A stretch of DNA of 11,148 nt from Anaerolineales bacterium (lineage in GTDB: Bacteria > Chloroflexota > Anaerolineae > Anaerolineales > UBA4823). The notes beneath the pieces were generated by a model, which worked only from the letters and a program-made list of their open reading frames with translations, was not told the DNA's origin and searched no databases. Location of the stretch: assembly GCA_022865865.1 (NCBI GenBank), contig JALHTN010000384.1:1-11148 (forward strand). Reading direction: 5' to 3'. Position numbers and translations under genes: made by a program. Below, piece after piece: positions 7,228 through 11,148 of this stretch. Every line of letters starts with the position of its first letter. The stretch's first letter is position 1.

Positions 7228-8577
7228 CTATTCAGTTACAGCTGCATCTGTGATTTCGAGGGCTTTATCGATGACTTTGATGCCTTCGTCCAATTGCTCT
7301 TCATTGATGATCAATGGGGGATTTACCATGATTACATTCCAATGGACAAAAGTGTAGACGCCATTATCGAGCAAGAATTGTCTCAATTTGGTCATCTCAG
7401 GCGATGTGCCATTATAAGGAGCCATTGGTGCGCGGGTTTCCCTGTTGTTAACGACTTCTATAGCACTGAAAAGCCCGATGGAGCGCACTTCACCAACTGA
7501 GGCATGCTGTTCTCCCAGATTATTAAGATGATGCCGGAGGACAGTCCCCATCTTTTGAGCATTTTCAATCAAGTGATCTTCCTTCATGACATTGATGTTA
7601 GCTATGGCAGCTGCCAAGGAGATTGGGTGGGAATTATAAGTCAAACCACCGTAAAAGACCTGATCATTAAAATATTCTGCGATTTCATCACTCATCGCAA
7701 CCGCACCTAACGGGGCGTAGGCTGAGGTCAAACCTTTTGCCATGGTCATCAAATCGGGGACTACATTCCAATTGTCGACAGCGAACCATTTACCAGTGCG
7801 ACCAAAACCACTCATAACTTCATCACAAATCATTAGGATATTATATTTGTCGCAGATCTCTCGCATCCCCTGCAGGTAACCATCAGGTGGAATGATAATC
7901 CCATTTGTACCGGTTACGGTCTCGATAATGATCGCTGCAATGGTCTCTGGCCCTTCATAAGTGATAATCTCTTCGAGGTGATTGAGGTAATCTTGGGTGA
8001 AATCGGATTCAGAGATTCCCGGATTTGAGCGATGGAAAGTGGAACGGTAGCGGTAAGGATCCAGAAAGTGGACTACCCCGGTCATCAGGTTGGGCTCCCA
8101 GGCCAATCGGCGGGGGTCCCCGGTTAACGACATTGCACCAGCAGTCGCGCCGTGGTATGAACGGTAGCGGGCGAGAATTTTATGTTTTCCAGTGAATGCC
8201 CGCGCAATTTTTATAGCGTTCTCATTGGCTTCGGCACCACCTAATGTAAAAAAGAAATGATTAAGATCACCGGGAGTGATCTCTGCCAGCATCTTTCCTA
8301 GAACTGCCCTGGGTTTGCTCGTCAGAGATGGTGCGACGTAAGGCAGCTCACGGGCTTGTTTGGCGATTGCTTCAATCACCCTTTCATCGCCGTGTCCGAT
8401 ATTAACGCACATTAACTGCGAGTTTAGATCGAGGTAGCGTTTGCCATCAGCATCCCAAAAATATACTCCTTTTGCGCGGGTGACGGGGATCGGGGATACG
8501 CTACCCTGAGCAGACCAGGTCCAAAAGCTGTGTTCAAGAGACAGGGGAAGAATCTCGGAATCATGAATTTCAATCAT
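7228..8577 (-). CDS. Class III PLP-dependent aminotransferase (omega-amino acid/taurine type)
   Basis: Transfers an amino group from an omega-amino acid or amine to an oxo acid such as pyruvate, 2-oxoglutarate or glyoxylate using pyridoxal phosphate. The 449 residues are a full-length fold I class III enzyme. Key parts: GGAEANENA (113-121, phosphate binding), SYHGATAGAMSLTGD (140-154), Glu219 in IETVTGTNG, Asp252 in CDEVMSGFGRTGKW (251-264; contacts the ring nitrogen) and the Schiff-base Lys281 in MAKGLTSAYAPLG. The opening SFWTWSAQGSVSPIPV and GLTYNSHP (311-318) recall taurine aminotransferases and related beta-alanine enzymes, but the substrate cannot be fixed from sequence. The ATG at 8575-8577 is preceded on the minus strand by GAGG (8583-8586 on the plus strand) at good spacing. 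It converges on the 569-residue gene, 86 bases away, and diverges from the membrane protein gene at 8749. In a nucleobase-breakdown setting it could handle beta-alanine or glyoxylate, which is inference. Confidence 0.93.
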   Translation of the reverse strand: MIEIHDSEILPLSLEHSFWTWSAQGSVSPIPVTRAKGVYFWDADGKRYLDLNSQLMCVNIGHGDERVIEAIAKQARELPYVAPSLTSKPRAVLGKMLAEITPGDLNHFFFTLGGAEANENAIKIARAFTGKHKILARYRSYHGATAGAMSLTGDPRRLAWEPNLMTGVVHFLDPYRYRSTFHRSNPGISESDFTQDYLNHLEEIITYEGPETIAAIIIETVTGTNGIIIPPDGYLQGMREICDKYNILMICDEVMSGFGRTGKWFAVDNWNVVPDLMTMAKGLTSAYAPLGAVAMSDEIAEYFNDQVFYGGLTYNSHPISLAAAIANINVMKEDHLIENAQKMGTVLRHHLNNLGEQHASVGEVRSIGLFSAIEVVNNRETRAPMAPYNGTSPEMTKLRQFLLDNGVYTFVHWNVIMVNPPLIINEEQLDEGIKVIDKALEITDAAVTE

Positions 8578-8635
8578 CTTAACCTCGAGTAAGTAGGATT
8601 TTAGGTGCCGCTAATCGTATCATAATTTCACTATC

Positions 8636-8650
8636 CAATTGACATAATTG
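8636..8650. repeat. Inverted repeat over the -35 box
   Basis: CAATT (8636-8640) and AATTG (8646-8650) are perfect inverted copies with 5 bases between them and overlap the -35 hexamer. The half-site core CAAT/ATTG recurs at the repeat over the -10 box, so the two may be bound by one regulator. AT-rich short repeats can also arise by chance. Confidence 0.35.
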
Positions 8651-8667
8651 TGATGGATGGATACAAT
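8639..8667 (+). promoter_or_regulatory. Sigma-70-type promoter for the 8749 gene
   Basis: TTGACA (8639-8644, perfect -35) and TACAAT (8662-8667, five of six at -10) are separated by exactly 17 bases. Transcription would begin near 8674, giving a leader of about 75 bases before the ATG at 8749. Confidence 0.7.
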
Positions 8668-8677
8668 TTTTATTGTA
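8662..8677. repeat. Inverted repeat over the -10 box (operator candidate)
   Basis: TACAAT (8662-8667) and ATTGTA (8672-8677) are perfect inverted copies flanking TTTT, covering the -10 box and the predicted start point. A protein bound here would block the promoter, so it is a candidate operator. Confidence 0.4.
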
Positions 8678-8684
8678 ATAGAGA

Positions 8685-8723
8685 GATGATTATTGGGTGG
8701 ATATTTTTACTCAATCCATCATC
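8685..8723 (+). promoter_or_regulatory. Leader hairpin in the predicted 5' UTR of the 8749 gene
   Basis: GATGAT (8685-8690) pairs with ATCATC (8718-8723), and ATTGGGT (8692-8698) pairs with ACTCAAT (8709-8715) with one G-U pair, leaving a 1/2-base internal loop and a 10-base loop. The hairpin ends 14 bases before the ribosome binding site. No T-tract follows it, so it is not an intrinsic terminator. Confidence 0.4.
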
Positions 8724-8733
8724 AGTGATCACT
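8724..8733. repeat. Perfect 10-base palindrome
   Basis: AGTGATCACT reads the same on both strands and lies directly between the leader hairpin and the AGGAG ribosome binding site (8738-8742). It may be a protein site or part of leader structure; its function is unknown. Confidence 0.35.
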
Positions 8734-8748
8734 ATTTAGGAGAGGAAG

Positions 8749-9207
8749 ATGACCCTATTTGAATTTATACTTGCAGTTCATAACATTTTACGCTGGATCG
8801 TCCTGGTCTTGGTGCTAATAGCTTTGGTTCGGGCGTTCTGGGGCTGGTTCGGAAACAGGGAATGGACTTCCACAGATGGGAAGGTTGGAATGTTTTATTC
8901 AGTTTCCTTAGATGTCCAATTGCTGCTGGGATTAATCCTTTATTTTGTGCTGAGTCCCATAACCAGGATTGCCTTCAGTGATTTCGGTGCTGCTTTAGCG
9001 AATACAGATCTTCGCTTCTTCGTATTTGAACATGTGCTAATGATGGTCCTTGCAGTGATATTTGCTCATGCTGGTGTAGCGACCGCAAAGCGGGCAGCTG
9101 AACCAGTCATTAAGCATCGCCGAACTGCAATCTGGTTTAGCCTGTCTTTATTAGCGATATTACTTGGTATGCCTTGGTTGCGACCTTTACTGCCAGGTTT
9201 GGGCTAA
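8749..9207 (+). CDS. Four-helix integral membrane protein of unknown function
   Basis: The 152-residue product starts at ATG 8749 behind a strong AGGAG site (8738-8742, 6-base spacing). It has four hydrophobic segments at about 5-28, 47-68, 92-112 and 124-141, with a conserved-looking aromatic patch WGWFGNREW (31-39) after the first helix. His11 lies in helix 1 and His95 and His107 in helix 3 (FEHVLMMVLAVIFAHAG), and basic residues (KHRR, 122-125) precede helix 4. Histidines placed inside helices of a small four-helix protein are a layout seen in heme-b membrane proteins, so a redox role is possible, but no family motif is recognised. It has its own promoter and is followed by a probable terminator, so it is likely transcribed alone. 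Confidence 0.85.
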   Translation: MTLFEFILAVHNILRWIVLVLVLIALVRAFWGWFGNREWTSTDGKVGMFYSVSLDVQLLLGLILYFVLSPITRIAFSDFGAALANTDLRFFVFEHVLMMVLAVIFAHAGVATAKRAAEPVIKHRRTAIWFSLSLLAILLGMPWLRPLLPGLG

Positions 9208-9210
9208 GGT

Positions 9211-9289
9211 AGACTAAGAAATCTGATGATGATCAGCTGAATGCATTAGCTGATCCTGGCATTCATTGAGATATTCATTTAGTCTTTTT
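9211..9289 (+). terminator. Nested inverted repeat with T-tract, possible terminator
   Basis: An inner perfect 8-base stem GATCAGCT (9231-9238)/AGCTGATC (9248-9255) closes a 9-base loop. An outer 7-base stem AGACTAA (9211-9217)/TTAGTCT (9279-9285) encloses it, and TTTTTCTT runs from 9285. It begins four bases after the stop of the membrane protein gene. The inner stem is far from the T-tract, so this is not a classical compact terminator. Confidence 0.4.
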
Positions 9290-9295
9290 CTTGGA

Positions 9296-9312
9296 GCAGA
9301 TAAGATATCTGC
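9296..9312. promoter_or_regulatory. Operator-like palindrome upstream of the second Mo-subunit gene
   Basis: GCAGATA (9296-9302) and TATCTGC (9306-9312) form a perfect 7-base inverted repeat with a 3-base centre. It ends 5 bases before a TATAAT box, in the position of the -35/spacer, where an activator or repressor dimer would bind. It lacks a following T-tract, so a terminator role is unlikely. Confidence 0.55.
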
Positions 9313-9317
9313 CGGTG

Positions 9318-9323
9318 TATAAT
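9318..9323 (+). promoter_or_regulatory. -10 box of the promoter for the second Mo-subunit gene
   Basis: A perfect TATAAT lies 64 bases before the ATG at 9388. No good -35 is found 16-18 bases upstream (TTGGAG at 9291 is 21 bases away), so the promoter may depend on an activator bound at the adjacent palindrome. Confidence 0.5.
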
Positions 9324-9387
9324 CGCGCTAGCAAGAATTATCAATATAACGAAATTATCCAAAAAATAATTAATTGGAGACCAAGTT

Positions 9388-11148
9388 ATGTCCGCTGTCG
9401 GTCACTCAATCCAACGATCGGATGCTCAGGGCAAAGTAACTGGAGAAACATTCTACCCAGGTGATATAAATTTGCCGGATCAGGTATTTATGAAAATATT
9501 ATTTGCTGACCGACCTCATGCTATCGTGCAGCGAATCGATACCCAGAAAGCTGAGGCAGTGGATGGCGTTTTAGCGATTTTCACTGCTCGAGATGTGCCT
9601 GTGAATGAGTACGGGTTGATCATGCCAGATCAACCCGTTTTGTGTGGACCTGGTTCAAATAAACCCTTTGCCGACCGAGTGCGCTTTATCGGAGATCAAA
9701 TTGCCCTGGTGGTTGCTGAGAGCGAATCGATCGCTGAAGAAGCTCGTGATTTGATCGAGGTTGATTATGAGGACCTGCCAATAATCACAAATCCTATTGA
9801 AGCTTGGGAGGAAACCGCGCTGCTCATCCATCCGGATCGTGATTCGAATATTTTCTGTCACTACCGCATCCGCAAGGGAGATATTGAAACTGCATTCGAT
9901 CAAGCTGATGTGATTGTTGAACAGGAGTACAACACACCTGCCCAGGAGCATGCATACCTCCAACCCGAAGCTGGTTTGAGCTACATCGATGATGAGGGGC
10001 GGGTGACAGTTTTAGTCGCGGGTCAATGGACTCACACGGATCTTGAGCAAATTGCCCATGCGCTGGATCTGCCATCAGATCAAATCAGGGTGATTTATCC
10101 TGCAATCGGGGGGGCGTTTGGGGGCAGAGAGGATATGTCGGTGCAGATTGTGCTTGCCTTAGCTGCCTGGCGTTTGCACCAGCGTGGAATCAAGCGACCC
10201 ATAAAAATTATTTGGAATAGGGAAGAGTCGATCATTGGCCATCACAAACGCCATCCATATGTGCTGAAAGCGAAATGGGGTGCCACAAAGGAAGGGAAGG
10301 TAATCGCAGCTGAAATGGAGGTTATCGCGGATGGAGGTGCATATGCATATACATCAACAAAGGTGCTTGGAAATGCGACTTTAATGTGTACAGGACCTTA
10401 TGAGATCGATAATGTCAAAGTTGATACCTATGCAGTGTATACAAACCACATCCCTGGCGGTGCATTCCGAGGTTTTGGTGGACCCCAGGGGGCATTTGCT
10501 GCAGAAGCGCAGATGAACAAACTGGCTGAAATGCTGCAAATCGATCCAGTCGAACTGCGTATGCGCAACATATTACAGGAGGGAAGCCTGTTGTCGGTAG
10601 GAACTCCTCTACCGGAGGGTGTATCGATGTCGAAAGTGGTCGCGGAGTGTGCGCAAGCGGCTGGCTGGGAACCCTCTTCAGAGGGATGGACCCAGACGTC
10701 CAAATCAGTACCACCAGTTGAGGACCATTTACGGATTGGAACAGGGTTTGCATGTGCATTTAAGAATGTAGGTTTCTCATATGGGTTTGTTGATGAGTGC
10801 TGGGCGACAGTCGAACTGCATGGCGATGCTGATATCGAAAGAGTTATTGTTCACCATGCCGGTGCTGACGTCGGGCAGGGGGCTCATACCATTATGGCTC
10901 AGATGGCAGCTGATGCTGTGGGGGTTCCTCTTGAGCGGGTTGAGATGTTGGTTTCCGACACTGCAACAAGTGATAATTCGGGCAGCACTTCTGCATCAAG
11001 AATGACTTTCGTGGCTGGGAATTCTATTCGGGGAGCTGCAGAACTCGCCCTTCAGAAGTGGATTGAAGAGGATCGTCCAGCGATCGGTAGGTTTCAATAC
11101 ATACCCCCCAAAACGACGCCTCTTGACCCTGAAACGGGTTATTGCGAG
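9388..11148 (+). CDS. Xanthine dehydrogenase-family molybdopterin-binding (large) subunit, 3'-truncated
   Basis: The frame is open from ATG 9388 (GGAGA at 9376-9380, 7-base spacing) to the last base, giving 587 residues with no stop; the gene continues past the window. Family members run to about 700-800 residues. The N-terminal a/b-hammerhead domain has KVTGETFYPGD (16-26). The Mo-binding part has QEHAYLQPEAG (186-196), GGAFGGRED (241-249), GAFRGFGGPQ (358-367), GADVGQGAHT (492-501) with the usual GQG glutamine that contacts the Mo site, and SGSTSASRMTFVAGNS (531-546). The catalytic GxGE segment would lie downstream and is not seen. It resembles, but clearly differs from, the Mo subunit at 1-1314, for example GQG here against GTG there, so these are two enzymes or alternative subunits. 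The upstream palindrome and TATAAT box suggest separate control. Substrate unknown. Confidence 0.95.
   Translation, partial: MSAVGHSIQRSDAQGKVTGETFYPGDINLPDQVFMKILFADRPHAIVQRIDTQKAEAVDGVLAIFTARDVPVNEYGLIMPDQPVLCGPGSNKPFADRVRFIGDQIALVVAESESIAEEARDLIEVDYEDLPIITNPIEAWEETALLIHPDRDSNIFCHYRIRKGDIETAFDQADVIVEQEYNTPAQEHAYLQPEAGLSYIDDEGRVTVLVAGQWTHTDLEQIAHALDLPSDQIRVIYPAIGGAFGGREDMSVQIVLALAAWRLHQRGIKRPIKIIWNREESIIGHHKRHPYVLKAKWGATKEGKVIAAEMEVIADGGAYAYTSTKVLGNATLMCTGPYEIDNVKVDTYAVYTNHIPGGAFRGFGGPQGAFAAEAQMNKLAEMLQIDPVELRMRNILQEGSLLSVGTPLPEGVSMSKVVAECAQAAGWEPSSEGWTQTSKSVPPVEDHLRIGTGFACAFKNVGFSYGFVDECWATVELHGDADIERVIVHHAGADVGQGAHTIMAQMAADAVGVPLERVEMLVSDTATSDNSGSTSASRMTFVAGNSIRGAAELALQKWIEEDRPAIGRFQYIPPKTTPLDPETGYCE

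Larger units (their letters stand above)
8578..8748. other. Divergent intergenic regulatory region
   Basis: This 171-base spacer separates the aminotransferase (leftward) from the membrane protein gene (rightward). It contains a near-consensus rightward promoter, inverted repeats over both its boxes, a leader hairpin, a 10-base palindrome and ribosome binding sites for both genes. A leftward -10-like TATGAT (minus strand, 8619-8624) is present but lacks a good -35. Confidence 0.6.

Noticed and set aside
7219..7500. Plus-strand open frame of 93 codons opposite the aminotransferase 3' end
   Set aside because: It lies wholly within the well-supported aminotransferase gene on the other strand, has no ribosome binding site and its product has no recognisable features.
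8619..8647. Possible leftward promoter for the aminotransferase (TATGAT on the minus strand)
   Set aside because: The -10 is good but the -35 at the proper distance (TTATGT) matches consensus at only two of six positions.
9336..9359. Direct repeat AATTATC twice, 17 bases apart, in the leader of the second Mo-subunit gene
   Set aside because: Seven AT-rich bases repeated in an AT-rich leader are easily due to chance.

Overview
The window looks like bacterial chromosome, about half G+C, packed with colinear metabolic genes. The best guess for the source is an anaerobic or facultative Chloroflexota (Anaerolineae-like) bacterium. That guess rests on the style of the encoded proteins (a FAD/[2Fe-2S] fusion, a CBS-type family II pyrophosphatase, a small two-helix membrane protein beginning MTKYDP). 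No rRNA or marker gene is present to prove it. No tRNA, rRNA, CRISPR array, transposase or phage gene is visible.

Region 1 (1-7141, + strand) reads as one probable operon. It starts inside a xanthine dehydrogenase-family molybdopterin subunit (1-1314, 5' end missing). Next come a CBS-domain manganese-type inorganic pyrophosphatase (1350-2711), an XdhC/CoxI maturation factor (2736-3518), a fused FAD plus [2Fe-2S] electron-transfer subunit with the iron-sulfur part at the C terminus (3594-5048), a small two-helix membrane protein that overlaps it by 8 bases (5041-5394), and a 569-residue protein of unknown function whose C-terminal half shows nucleoside-phosphorylase-like signatures (5432-7141).

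Region 2 (7228-8577, - strand) is a class III PLP aminotransferase that converges on region 1. A 171-base divergent intergenic region separates it from a four-helix membrane protein (8749-9207, + strand). This spacer holds a near-consensus promoter (TTGACA, 17 bases, TACAAT), inverted repeats over both promoter boxes and a hairpin in the predicted leader.

Region 3 (9208-11148) has a nested inverted repeat with a T-tract (possible terminator), then a 17-base palindrome just upstream of a perfect TATAAT box. A second, clearly different molybdopterin subunit (9388 to the window end, 587 residues visible, 3' end missing) follows.

Taken together the locus encodes the parts of one or two molybdenum hydroxylases: catalytic Mo subunits, an electron-transfer subunit and a maturation factor. 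Such enzymes oxidise purines or other N-heterocycles or aldehydes. The possible nucleoside-phosphorylase-like protein and the aminotransferase would fit a nucleoside/purine or N-heterocycle breakdown route, but the substrate cannot be read from the sequence. The most novel parts are the 569-residue protein, the inverted domain order of the FAD/[2Fe-2S] subunit, and the presence of a nucleotide-sensing-type pyrophosphatase inside a molybdenum hydroxylase operon.
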